From Parabacteroides sp. PH5-46 (GTDB lineage: Bacteria; Bacteroidota; Bacteroidia; Bacteroidales; Tannerellaceae): 64,000 nt of DNA. The stretch's first letter is position 1, and every line of letters begins with the position of its first letter. Of the stretch, positions 33,168 to 41,941 are shown piece by piece. The notes under the pieces are model-generated. The model ran no database searches, was not told the origin of the DNA, and saw only the letters and a list, made by a program, of their open reading frames with translations. The stretch is taken from contig NZ_JARXXA010000016.1 of NCBI RefSeq assembly GCF_029892785.1, positions 34,372-98,371 of the forward strand, in the 5' to 3' direction. The position numbers and the translations under genes were made by a program.

Positions 33168-35471
33168 TCAATAACTAATTTTACAGCCAATATAGTAGCT
33201 GCGTGGTATACCCGGTCCATACATATAGCCGGCATCACGTTGCGGGCCTTTGTCAAAGTCGTCTTGATAGGCATCAAAGATATTCTTCACTCCGGCATTT
33301 AGCTGTAATGTTACCGAGCGGTATATCGGAAAATCATAAGCCAGCTTGAGGCTCATATCAAAGAAATCGGGAGTCTTTTCTTCCCTGTCTTCCGGAATAT
33401 ATCCTGCCATGTGCTGCACCAGCATACTTCCCGTATAGGTACCTGTCAGAGAAGCTGTGAAGCGCTTAACAGGTGTAAAGGTAGAGGTAAAGTAGCCATA
33501 TACATCCGGCGAGCGGAACATCTTCTTCTGAGGAGCTATATTCTCATTTTCACTCCATTGCTCAGCCTCTTTATAGCGGCTGCGTTGCAGGGTTGCTCCG
33601 GCTTGCAGTTGCATCCAGGCATAGGCTATTTTTGCTTCGGCATTTATACCCATTACCCGGGCACCTTTCCCGTTGCGGCGTTCCATCAGGACATTACCTT
33701 TTTCGTCATGCCCTTGTTCTTCCAGAATAAAGACATTTCGCAGATCGGTATAAAAGCCTTCCAACAGGAAATTGGTTTGTACAGCTCCGAAACGGCGATA
33801 GTAATCGACAGAAGCACTCAGGCTTTGTGAGCTTTCTTCCTTCAGATCCGGATCCAGATTGATGATTACCACATCTCCTCCTACAGCTGTGATATGCAAG
33901 TCTTCATCAAAGGCCTGAGGTGCACGGAAACCGCTGGAATACGAAAGCCGCATATTGATATCATCTGTCGGATTAAAGCGTAAGTTCGCACGTGGGCTGA
34001 ATATCACACCGTCTATCAGATTATGCTTGTCCAAACGTCCGCCAATCAGGAAGCTCCATTGCTTGTTCTTCCATTCGTTTTGAAGGAAAAGACTCTCTAT
34101 ATGAACGGTCTGCTCTATGGTACGCTTATAGCCTAGCATTTCATCCTGCAGATCGTCATAGTTATACTCTAATCCGCCTGTAAACTCAGCCGGCATAAAC
34201 AAACACTTATCCCAGGCATACGAATACTGTCCGCCACCTACAAAGGTTAGGTCGGTAGTATGTCCGTATGCATCTGCATCAAAATCAGCCCCATAGTAGC
34301 TATCCCGTTTGGTATGTTGAGCAGAGGTATACAGATTCAGCCGATGTTTGTAGTTTTTAGAGAACAGGTCGAACTTTAACCCTCCCCCATTGATATTATG
34401 GTCGGTTTGCTCTGTTATATTCGTTTCATGAGGCGGCAGGTTCAAAAGGTTTCCTCCCCTGCGAAACTCAGTAATATTATGATATTCAAAGATGAGTTTG
34501 GAATAGGTACTTGTTTTCAGATACGAGCGGAATCCCAAGGTTTTAGCATCCAGCTTACCTAGTTCGGTATAACCGTCTCCGTCATGGTCATAAGCCGCGC
34601 GGTAACGGTTTTGTCCAAAAATATAGATACCGGCTTTATGGTCATCTGTTACCAGGGAAGCATTAAAGGTAGTATTATTGTCCGGACGATCACCTCCTGT
34701 CATCGTTAGCGTATGAGCAATTTGCGCCGAATTACGCAAGGGCTCTTTAGTTATAATATTAATGGTTCCGGCAATGGCTGAAGAGCCAAACAAGGCAGAG
34801 CCTCCCCCGCGCATAACCTCCACCCGTTCAATCATATTGGCCGGGATTTGCTCCAATCCGTACACACCCGTCAATGCACTAAAGATCGGGCGACTATCCA
34901 TCAGTATCTGCGTGTAAGGACCTTCCAAGCCGTTGATTCTCACCTGCTGGAATCCGCAATTCTGACAATTATTCTCTACCCGTACACCCGGCTGAAAGTT
35001 CAGTCCATCGGCTAAAGAGGTCGAACTGGTTGTTTCAAACGTTCTTGAGTCCAACACATTAACCAGAGAAGGAGCCATGCGGCGGGTCGTTTCGTTCCGG
35101 TTGGCAGAGACTACCACTCCATCCAGCGACACGGCATCTTCTTCCGCATCAAAGTTTATTTCAAGTGTTTTCCCTTTTTTCAATGTTACTTTCTTTTCAA
35201 TCGTTTTATAACCAATTGATTTCATAACTAATGTAAAGGTTCCCTCCGGCAGGTTTTTCAGGTAATAATGCCCGGTTGCATCTGTAGATGTACCGATGGT
35301 TGTTCCTTGTAAAAACACATTCATAAAGGAAAGATGTTCACCCGTTTTTTTATCTAATATATGCCCAACAATATTTGCATCAGAAGGGTTGAGGTTTGGT
35401 ATATCTTCGGCTTTCACAATACAAAAAGCACAGCATAACACCAATGCTAATGAAATAATTCTTTTCATCAA
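33168..35471 (-). CDS. TonB-dependent receptor
   Basis: A 767-residue outer membrane receptor. Signal peptide residues 1-21, a carboxypeptidase-regulatory-like domain at about 32-115 (NIVGHILDKKTGEHLSFMNV), a plug domain at about 125-240 and a 22-strand barrel to the C-terminal Tyr (SYYIGCKISY). The plug contains the pair Cys-x-x-Cys in NNCQNCGFQQVRINGLEG, then VMRGGGSALFGSSAIAGTIN. It is not of the SusC type, as no SusD neighbour or long N-terminal signature is present. With the His-rich peptide and the divergent PepSY gene it suggests uptake of a metal or metallophore (inference). Confidence 0.93.
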   Translation of the reverse strand: MMKRIISLALVLCCAFCIVKAEDIPNLNPSDANIVGHILDKKTGEHLSFMNVFLQGTTIGTSTDATGHYYLKNLPEGTFTLVMKSIGYKTIEKKVTLKKGKTLEINFDAEEDAVSLDGVVVSANRNETTRRMAPSLVNVLDSRTFETTSSTSLADGLNFQPGVRVENNCQNCGFQQVRINGLEGPYTQILMDSRPIFSALTGVYGLEQIPANMIERVEVMRGGGSALFGSSAIAGTINIITKEPLRNSAQIAHTLTMTGGDRPDNNTTFNASLVTDDHKAGIYIFGQNRYRAAYDHDGDGYTELGKLDAKTLGFRSYLKTSTYSKLIFEYHNITEFRRGGNLLNLPPHETNITEQTDHNINGGGLKFDLFSKNYKHRLNLYTSAQHTKRDSYYGADFDADAYGHTTDLTFVGGGQYSYAWDKCLFMPAEFTGGLEYNYDDLQDEMLGYKRTIEQTVHIESLFLQNEWKNKQWSFLIGGRLDKHNLIDGVIFSPRANLRFNPTDDINMRLSYSSGFRAPQAFDEDLHITAVGGDVVIINLDPDLKEESSQSLSASVDYYRRFGAVQTNFLLEGFYTDLRNVFILEEQGHDEKGNVLMERRNGKGARVMGINAEAKIAYAWMQLQAGATLQRSRYKEAEQWSENENIAPQKKMFRSPDVYGYFTSTFTPVKRFTASLTGTYTGSMLVQHMAGYIPEDREEKTPDFFDMSLKLAYDFPIYRSVTLQLNAGVKNIFDAYQDDFDKGPQRDAGYMYGPGIPRSYYIGCKISY

Positions 35472-35543
35472 AAATAGATCAAAATGAAAATTAATAAGTA
35501 GTTCTTTGTCTTTCTCGGACAGACTTTATTCTGTCATTTATTT

Positions 35544-35900
35544 TCAGACAAGAGCAGGAGGGGCGCGAAGAGATAAAGGTCCGGCAATCGGAGTCAGATA
35601 GTCCGGATATACGGTATGTTCTGCAATTTTAATGACATTTGTATGAAATAATTGCAGCTGAAAAGAATCCAGCTTCACATCACTAATATGTATCATTCCC
35701 AGGTCATGGGCAACCCATAACTCGGCCAATGAATTGTGATGATGTGGTACGGATTGTTCGGATATCGGCAGCAAGTGGGAGTGAGCAAAAAATCTGCCGT
35801 TATTGTAATGGAAGTGCATAAACAAAACAGAAGTGCTGTAATACGCAACAAACAGCATCAGTAAAAACCACTTCTTATACTTGTTTATATTTTGCTTCAT
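35544..35900 (-). CDS. Small His-rich membrane-anchored protein
   Basis: A 118-residue protein, not recognised as a named family. One hydrophobic segment (about residues 9-27, KKWFLLMLFVAYYSTSVLFM) is followed by a His-rich stretch: MHFHYNNGRFFAHSHLLP then VPHHHNSLAELWVAHDLGMIH. The histidines are placed to bind a metal in the periplasm. It is 72 bp upstream of the TonB receptor on the same strand and has a -7 box at 35923-35930, so it is the first gene of that operon. A metal-sensing or scavenging role is inferred from context only. Confidence 0.7.
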   Translation of the reverse strand: MKQNINKYKKWFLLMLFVAYYSTSVLFMHFHYNNGRFFAHSHLLPISEQSVPHHHNSLAELWVAHDLGMIHISDVKLDSFQLQLFHTNVIKIAEHTVYPDYLTPIAGPLSLRAPPALV

Positions 35901-35922
35901 TTTTATTTTTAAAATCCGGCTG

Positions 35923-35930
35923 CAAAGTTA
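35923..35930 (-). promoter_or_regulatory. -7 box (TAACTTTG on minus strand) for His-rich/TonB operon
   Basis: Plus-strand CAAAGTTA, 22 bp upstream of the ATG of the His-rich protein on the minus strand. Matches TAnnTTTG. Confidence 0.6.
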
Positions 35931-36028
35931 ATAAAATCAGAGAATCTCCAATACCTACTAATAGGTATATTCCCTTATTATTCTATCCTTTTGTAACATT
36001 TATTACACCATCATATCCGGAATCATCC

Positions 36029-36036
36029 TATTTTTG
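36029..36036 (+). promoter_or_regulatory. -7 box (TATTTTTG) for PepSY gene
   Basis: TATTTTTG lies 19 bp before the PepSY ATG at 36056. The divergent -7 boxes are about 100 bp apart, room for a shared metal-responsive regulator site. I see no obvious Fur-type dyad. Confidence 0.55.
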
Positions 36037-36055
36037 CAGGATAGAGCTGAAAAAG

Positions 36056-37564
36056 ATGATGAAATTTCTGAAAAAGTATCATAAATGGGTTGGTTTACTC
36101 TTTGCCTTTTTCCTGTTAATGTCGGCAATTTCCGGTATAATGTTGAATCACCGGAAGGTAGTTTCTTCCCTAGATATCTCCCGATCTCTGCTACCCGGTG
36201 TTTACCAATATAATAACTGGAATAACGCGTCTGTAAAAGGGAGTATCAAACTATCTCCCGATTCGGTGTTAGTATATGGAGGAGCCGGAATATGGCTGAC
36301 AGACACACTACATTCCTCATTCGCAGACTTCAATAAAGGGCTAAAAAAAGGAACAGACAATCAAATCATTAGCCGTATCGTTTACTGCCAACAGAGCTTC
36401 TTTGCTGCTTCTACATTCGACCTTTACCAACTGAGGGAAGATGGCTCCTGGCAGACGATTTCCGACAGAATAGATAACAAAGAACGCATTGCAGACCTGG
36501 TGGTAAAAGGAGACACCCTGGTGGTTGTCAGCCGTTCAAACATATATATAGCAACAGCTCCTTTTACTCATTTTCAGAAGAGTGAATTACCTCAGCCCGA
36601 AGGGTATACACGCAAGGCCACACTCTTCCGTACACTCTGGCTGCTGCATAGCGGAGAATTGTTCGGCCTCCCCGGCCAGTTATTTGTTGACTCCCTTGGT
36701 ATTCTGGTCATTATCTTGTGTATAACAGGTCTTATCTACTTCATTTGTCCCGGCATTATCAGACGGAAAAAGAAGAAAAACAAGCCAACAGCAAGCAGTG
36801 TTTCTCACATGAAATGGTCGATTCGCTGGCATAATAAAGTAGGAAGCTGGTTTCTTATTTTCTTACTTATACTCACGATATCAGGGATGTTCCTACGCCC
36901 TCCCCTATTGATTGCCATTATCCGCTCACAGGTAAAAACCTTGCCCGGAACGATCCTCAATAGTGACAATCCCTGGCACGACAAACTAAGAATGCTCCGC
37001 TATGATACAACATACAGCGAATGGATCCTTTATTCTTCAAGCGGTTTCTACCGGATGAAAGAACTGACAGATACTCCGATGGAGATCGTTCAAGCGCCTC
37101 CGGTAAGTGTAATGGGAGCTACCGTTTTAGAGCAAATAGATGCTACAGGCTGGATCGTAGGCTCCTTCAGCGGCCTCTACTATTGGGACCGCGAAGACAA
37201 GCTGATTGTCGATAGTTATACCGGGCGTTTGGTAGAAGCAAAAAAGAGCGGCCGCCCTGTAGCCAACAACCCTGTCAGCGGCTATGCCGGCGACTTTGCC
37301 GATAAGCTGGTTATCTTTGAATACAACCGGGGAGCCATCGTTTTCGACTCGGAGCAAGACTTCGCTCCTATGCCCGATAGCATCCAAAAAGGCCGTATGT
37401 CTTTATGGCACCTCTGCCTCGAAATACACACCGGCAGAATCTATGAACCCATCATCGGTTTCTTCAGCGACCTATACGTATTTCTCTTGGGATTTTTCAC
37501 TCTTTTTGTACTGCTATCGGGATACATTATATACAAAAAGCGGTATAAGCGAAAAGGAAAATAG
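36056..37564 (+). CDS. PepSY-associated transmembrane protein
   Basis: A 502-residue inner membrane protein with four TM helices: about residues 10-30 (VGLLFAFFLLMSAISGIML), 218-240 (LGILVIILCITGLIYFI), 263-283 (GSWFLIFLLILTISGMFL) and 470-492. Two large periplasmic parts separate them. This is the PepSY_TM architecture, often linked to siderophore reduction or iron release in the periplasm next to TonB receptors. ATG 36059 is an equally possible start one codon later. It is divergent from the TonB/His-rich operon. Confidence 0.88.
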   Translation: MMKFLKKYHKWVGLLFAFFLLMSAISGIMLNHRKVVSSLDISRSLLPGVYQYNNWNNASVKGSIKLSPDSVLVYGGAGIWLTDTLHSSFADFNKGLKKGTDNQIISRIVYCQQSFFAASTFDLYQLREDGSWQTISDRIDNKERIADLVVKGDTLVVVSRSNIYIATAPFTHFQKSELPQPEGYTRKATLFRTLWLLHSGELFGLPGQLFVDSLGILVIILCITGLIYFICPGIIRRKKKKNKPTASSVSHMKWSIRWHNKVGSWFLIFLLILTISGMFLRPPLLIAIIRSQVKTLPGTILNSDNPWHDKLRMLRYDTTYSEWILYSSSGFYRMKELTDTPMEIVQAPPVSVMGATVLEQIDATGWIVGSFSGLYYWDREDKLIVDSYTGRLVEAKKSGRPVANNPVSGYAGDFADKLVIFEYNRGAIVFDSEQDFAPMPDSIQKGRMSLWHLCLEIHTGRIYEPIIGFFSDLYVFLLGFFTLFVLLSGYIIYKKRYKRKGK

Positions 37565-37639
37565 TTTACATCCTTTTTCTACACCATTCTATGGAAAAAA
37601 GCATTATTCTGATTGTTTTCCTGGAACATCTCGGCTTTA

Positions 37640-37779
37640 TTTTCTGTTAGAGGTACGTATAAATAAATTTAGAGGTAGGTCTAAATTATTTTAGAGGTAC
37701 GTGTAAATGAATTTAGACGTACGTGTAAACCAATTTAAAGGTACGTGTAAATAAAATTAGACGTACCTCTAACAGAAAA
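37640..37779. repeat. 22-bp-period palindrome array R2 (6 units) with perfect 19-bp ends
   Basis: Units start at 37646, 37668, 37690, 37712, 37734 and 37756, exactly 22 bp apart, each a variant of TTTAGAGGTACGTGTAAA. The ends form a perfect 19-bp inverted repeat, TTTTCTGTTAGAGGTACGT (37640-37658) and its complement (37761-37779). It lies in the 403-bp gap between the PepSY gene and the metallopeptidase gene, both on plus. The remaining 188 bp are AT-rich with a small hairpin (ACTGC/GCAGT, about 37910-37930). Same unit family as R1. Confidence 0.92.
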
Positions 37780-37967
37780 GTATTCTTTATGTTCAAAATA
37801 AACAGACATCAAGTCTTTTAACATCAAAAAGGAAGAAAATAAATTATTTTTTCATATATTCACTGTGTAATTTATAATGCAAAATCATAGACTAACTGTT
37901 GGAGGAGAAAACTGCTTATTTATAAGGCAGTAGATATATTATTGTTATTAAAAAGCTAAAATAGATT

Positions 37968-40511
37968 ATGAAAAAAAATATTTTATTCAAATTCATAAAA
38001 GTATTAAGTCTGTTTCTCATACTTTTCCATCTGTGTTCCGAAGGGATATTCGCTCAACGAATTATAAATATCAATGATGAATCCTCCGGTTTGAGAAGTT
38101 CACAATTACTCGCTCCGCAACAGAGAACATTTGAATCTAATTCGCAATTAAAGTCACTTACCAAAGAAAATGAAGGCGACATATTATTGCTTGATTTTTT
38201 TGAAGACAAACAGTATCGCGCTTTAATTAAGAAAGTTACCCGAAATAAAAATGGAATAATCGGCATTACGGCAAAGGTTGAAGATACGGATTTTGGTTAT
38301 TGCTACCTTTCCGTTTCAGACAAAGGTATTCTGATTAATACGGAATTACCGGAAAAGGACGAGTTCTATATTGCAACAAGCAGACTGAGTGACGGGTATC
38401 TATCTGCACACAAAATGAAGGAGTTAATGAAAAATAAACCGCAATGCGCCCCCCTTTCGCCACCTAAGCAAATAGAGCCTTTATCTTCTGCGCAAATGCA
38501 GCTTAAAAATACAACCGCCAATGAAAACACCCCTGCAACTATCAATGTTTTAGTTGTATATACGAAAGACGCAAAAGAATATATTGAGAATAATCTGAAA
38601 TCCTCTATTGATCTTGAAATTGATTTGGCTATACAAAGAGCCAATGAAGCATCTGCTAATTCTAATCTCGGTGTAGATTTTTCTTTAGTTCATAGCTACC
38701 AAACCGATTATCAGGAACTAAACGATACAACAGACTTAAATAACCTGACAAATCCGGATGATGGAGAGTTGGACGAAGTACATGCTCTCCGAAGGCTACA
38801 CAAGGCTGATCTGGTAGTGTTTACCCCTAAAGTTGACTATACAGGAGGGGTAGCCTGGCGTTTGAGTAATCCGAACGGCTCACCAGCTTATGCCTTTACT
38901 TTACTGCAAATCCAAAACCTAAGCCACTCATACACAATGGTACACGAAATGGCACATAATCTGGGCTGTGCCCATCATAAAGATCAGCTTGCAAATGCTG
39001 GTCCGGGGCTTTATCTTTATTCTTCAGGCTGGAAGGGAGTTATTAACGGAGAGAACAAATGTAGTATTATGACGTATGATAATCCCCGATATTGGAACGA
39101 CAATTCTTCTTATATAAAAATCCCTTATTTTTCAAGCCCCGACATAACCTATCCGGGCACCAATGTACCAATCGGAGATAACAATACAGCAGATAATGCT
39201 CGTACAATTCGGCAAACCAAACACATTGTAGCATCCTATAAAGAGATAATCAATCATACGATTTTAACCGATTTAAAAGTAAACGGTACGACAATAGAAG
39301 GGTTTGATATAGACAAAAGTAACTACACACTCACTATTGAAGACGAGACTGTTACGATAGAAGGTATCACTACCGATTATGCAACGGTACATGGAAATGT
39401 AACAAATGCAGCTTTGAATTATGGCGAGAATATCTTCCCACTTTCAGCGGTATCAGGTAATAGTACTTTTACGAAAAAGTACAATATTATCATTAATCGT
39501 GTAGTATCTGCCTGTGATTCGTACCCAAGTCATCCTTCGTTTGATGGCGATGTTTCTGCTATGTTCGGAGATGATTCATTGAATCTGAATATGGGTCCGG
39601 AGGCTCCTGTTATGGGGAATAATTTACTTTCGCTTAACCTGGCGTACTGCAGTTCGCCTATATATATGAGAGATAGTATTCATTCAACCAATTGCCATTC
39701 TCTTGCCAACGGCAACAGTTTTTATGTTTATTTAAGTACTTCAAAAATTAAAGTAACACAAGATGGAAAATATACATTTACAGCAAATTACCCCCTTGTA
39801 TTAACGTTATTCGACAGCGATACTACTTCTCACTCCAGCTTCATTAATTCTTCGGCATATTGGGCCGGGAATGGTACCAGTACCTATTACAGCAAGAGAG
39901 TTACTGCATCATTAAAAGCTAATACAACTTACTATATAAAGGCCATATATTATACGCCACCCAATACGCAATTAAGTATCTCAATAAACGGTCCCGGCAT
40001 TTGTTATCCCGAATTAGCGATTCCGCCCGGAACAAGCTATACATACATAGCTGTTGACCAATCGGATAATCTGGTTAAAATGCAGAGTGCTACAGCTGAT
40101 TTCAGATTCTTAAATATAGGTAGTTACAGCATATATGGCATCCCTTATTCGTATGGGAGCGATCCGAGTACTTTTATTGGAAAAACAGTAAGTGAAATAC
40201 AGGTTTCCGACTGCATAATACCAAGCATCAGCTCTATCAATATGACTGTAACAGACGAAGTACCATTCGAAAGAATTATGGGAGAGTTGGAAAAAGACAA
40301 TCCGCAGGTGAATAAACTGAGAGCATGGAAAGAAAACGGATTATTGTATGTTAGTGGATTAACAACAGGAAAGTCGTGGTATGTGTACAATAGTTCCGGC
40401 ATTCTGATTCGCCGAGATATAGCAAAGAATAAAGAAGTTAGCATAAGTCTTCCTGCCCAGGGTATCTATATTATCAAATGTGAGAATAACATAATAAAAG
40501 TCGTATACTGA
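37968..40511 (+). CDS. Secreted reprolysin-like metallopeptidase with T9SS-type C-terminal domain
   Basis: An 847-residue protein with a signal peptide (about 1-30, ending GIFAQ). A prodomain is followed by a metzincin catalytic domain at about residues 195-430 with the zinc motif HEMAHNLGCAHH (HExxHxxGxxH) and a Met-turn-like CSIMTYDNP. A cadherin-like beta-sandwich (TDLKVNGTTIEGFDIDKSNY) comes next, then a Ser/Thr/Tyr-rich region, and a C-terminal sorting domain (SWYVYNSSGILIRRDI, then LPAQGIYIIKC) of the type IX secretion kind. It probably acts at the cell surface or outside, cleaving host or dietary proteins. AT-richer than flanking genes. Confidence 0.88.
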   Translation: MKKNILFKFIKVLSLFLILFHLCSEGIFAQRIININDESSGLRSSQLLAPQQRTFESNSQLKSLTKENEGDILLLDFFEDKQYRALIKKVTRNKNGIIGITAKVEDTDFGYCYLSVSDKGILINTELPEKDEFYIATSRLSDGYLSAHKMKELMKNKPQCAPLSPPKQIEPLSSAQMQLKNTTANENTPATINVLVVYTKDAKEYIENNLKSSIDLEIDLAIQRANEASANSNLGVDFSLVHSYQTDYQELNDTTDLNNLTNPDDGELDEVHALRRLHKADLVVFTPKVDYTGGVAWRLSNPNGSPAYAFTLLQIQNLSHSYTMVHEMAHNLGCAHHKDQLANAGPGLYLYSSGWKGVINGENKCSIMTYDNPRYWNDNSSYIKIPYFSSPDITYPGTNVPIGDNNTADNARTIRQTKHIVASYKEIINHTILTDLKVNGTTIEGFDIDKSNYTLTIEDETVTIEGITTDYATVHGNVTNAALNYGENIFPLSAVSGNSTFTKKYNIIINRVVSACDSYPSHPSFDGDVSAMFGDDSLNLNMGPEAPVMGNNLLSLNLAYCSSPIYMRDSIHSTNCHSLANGNSFYVYLSTSKIKVTQDGKYTFTANYPLVLTLFDSDTTSHSSFINSSAYWAGNGTSTYYSKRVTASLKANTTYYIKAIYYTPPNTQLSISINGPGICYPELAIPPGTSYTYIAVDQSDNLVKMQSATADFRFLNIGSYSIYGIPYSYGSDPSTFIGKTVSEIQVSDCIIPSISSINMTVTDEVPFERIMGELEKDNPQVNKLRAWKENGLLYVSGLTTGKSWYVYNSSGILIRRDIAKNKEVSISLPAQGIYIIKCENNIIKVVY

Positions 40512-40557
40512 AAATAAAAACTATCTTTAGGATTCATTGTATTTAATATCAACACAA

Positions 40558-41019
40558 ATGGAAAAGACATTAGTCATATTAAAACCAAGTACCATACAGC
40601 GGGCATTAATTGGCGAAATTATCACTCGTTTTGAGAGGAAAGGCCTCCGCCTGGCCGGAATGAAAATGATATGGTTGACAGATGAAATTCTGAGTGAACA
40701 TTATGCTCATTTGAAAGATAAACCATTCTTTCAACAAGTAAAAAACTCCATGCGGATCTGCCCCGTAATTCTGTGTTGCTGGGAAGGAGTAAACGCCATT
40801 GAAGTGGTACGAAACCTGACCGGAAAAACAAATGGAAGAGAAGCAGCTCCGGGAACAATACGCGGAGATTACAGCATGAGTGTACAAGAAAACATTATCC
40901 ATTCTTCCGATTCGCCGGAAACAGCTAAAAATGAAATAAAACGTTTCTTTAATGAAAACGAACTATATGATTATAAATTGAATAACATCCGAAACACGTA
41001 TGCTCCTGATGAGCTATAG
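40558..41019 (+). CDS. ndk: Nucleoside-diphosphate kinase
   Basis: A 153-residue protein starting at ATG 40558 (MEKTLVILKPSTIQRALIG). The active-site His is in NIIHSSDSPETAKNEI, preceded by PGTIRGDYS. Reaction: transfer of the gamma phosphate between NTPs and NDPs through phospho-His. The region between the KPS and the RNLTG motif is longer than in short bacterial NDKs, which is usual for Bacteroidota forms. It appears single and is separated from the minus-strand 82-residue gene by a hairpin terminator. Confidence 0.95.
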   Translation: MEKTLVILKPSTIQRALIGEIITRFERKGLRLAGMKMIWLTDEILSEHYAHLKDKPFFQQVKNSMRICPVILCCWEGVNAIEVVRNLTGKTNGREAAPGTIRGDYSMSVQENIIHSSDSPETAKNEIKRFFNENELYDYKLNNIRNTYAPDEL

Positions 41020-41044
41020 GCTGGTTGTATTCAGTTTAAAACAC

Positions 41045-41079
41045 AAAAAAACGAGAGTAACCTGATGGGGTTACTCTCG
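41045..41079 (-). terminator. Strong hairpin terminator between ndk and a minus-strand gene
   Basis: CGAGAGTAACC (41052-41062) pairs perfectly with GGTTACTCTCG (41069-41079). The A run at 41045-41051 becomes a T run on the minus strand, so it terminates the gene at 41114-41362. The stem may also serve ndk. Confidence 0.85.
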
Positions 41080-41113
41080 CCTTATTACATCTTAAACAAT
41101 GATGATATAATAC

Positions 41114-41362
41114 TTATAAGTTTTCAGCGGAATCCAGCTTTTTCAGCTCCTTAAGTTGCAGTTCAATTTTTTCTTTTTCTTTGATCAAACGTAATTCCTC
41201 TTTGCCCAACTTTTCTTTCTTATAACGCATTGCTAATTCAATCACTTCTTCTAATTCAGGAAAAGTAAGATACTTCAAGCCTTTTGTTACTAATTCATAA
41301 GCTTGTTCTCTTTGTGCTCTTTTCAATGCCTTTTCTTCTTCTGTCATTTTCTTTCTTGCCAT
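41114..41362 (-). CDS. Small charged helical protein, unknown function
   Basis: An 82-residue protein rich in Lys and Glu (MARKKMTEEEKALKRAQREQ at the start, KEKEKIELQLKELKKLD near the end). It is predicted almost wholly helical, with coiled-coil character at both ends. No known family recognised. It has its own -7 box (41402-41409) and a strong terminator, which supports a real gene. It is divergent from the DUF4494-yggS pair. Confidence 0.65.
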   Translation of the reverse strand: MARKKMTEEEKALKRAQREQAYELVTKGLKYLTFPELEEVIELAMRYKKEKLGKEELRLIKEKEKIELQLKELKKLDSAENL

Positions 41363-41401
41363 TGTTTTTGCTATTTTTTTCTAGGTTTATGATATCAAAA
41401 G

Positions 41402-41409
41402 CAAATATA
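41402..41409 (-). promoter_or_regulatory. -7 box (TATATTTG on minus strand) for 82-residue protein gene
   Basis: Plus-strand CAAATATA, 39 bp upstream of the ATG at 41362. Confidence 0.55.
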
Positions 41410-41451
41410 TTAATTAATCCGGATTTTTCACCAAATTCCAATGATTTATTG

Positions 41452-41459
41452 TATATTTG
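41452..41459 (+). promoter_or_regulatory. -7 box (TATATTTG) for DUF4494-yggS
   Basis: TATATTTG, 41 bp upstream of the ATG at 41501. Its presence also argues against a longer start at 41441. Confidence 0.6.
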
Positions 41460-41500
41460 CCCTTGATTTTTCACGAAAAATACATTTAATAATAATATTT

Positions 41501-41941
41501 ATGCACAATTGGTTTGAATGCAAAGTATCGTATGAAAAGATGCTTGAAAATGGGATGCAAAAGAAGGTATCAGAACCTTATTTAGTAGATGCTTTGTCTT
41601 TTACGGAAGCCGAAGCCCGGATCATCGAAGAAATACGTCCGTTTATTACCGGCGAATTTACTATTGCCGATATAAAACGTGCCCGTTTTTCCGAAATATT
41701 TTTCAATGAAAACGGAGATCGTTTCTATCGGATAAAAGTATATTTTATTTCACTGGACGAAAAAAGCGGAGCAGAAAAGAAAACAGCCGTTCAGATGCTG
41801 GCACAAGCATCCGACCTGAAAAGCGCCATCGCCATACTGGAAGAAGGCATGAAAGGAACAATGGCTGACTATACTATCGCATCTGTAACGGAAACAGCCC
41901 TGATGGATGTATTCCCCTTCTCGGCAGAAGAAAAGTCATGA
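41501..41941 (+). CDS. DUF4494 domain protein
   Basis: A 146-residue protein beginning MHNWFECKVSYEKMLENGMQ and containing KKVSEPYLVDALSFTEAEAR and RFYRIKVYFISLDEKSGAEK, the pattern of DUF4494, common in Bacteroidales. Function unknown. Predicted cytosolic alpha/beta fold. Its stop overlaps the yggS start by 4 bp (ATGA), so the two are translationally coupled. Confidence 0.85.
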   Translation: MHNWFECKVSYEKMLENGMQKKVSEPYLVDALSFTEAEARIIEEIRPFITGEFTIADIKRARFSEIFFNENGDRFYRIKVYFISLDEKSGAEKKTAVQMLAQASDLKSAIAILEEGMKGTMADYTIASVTETALMDVFPFSAEEKS

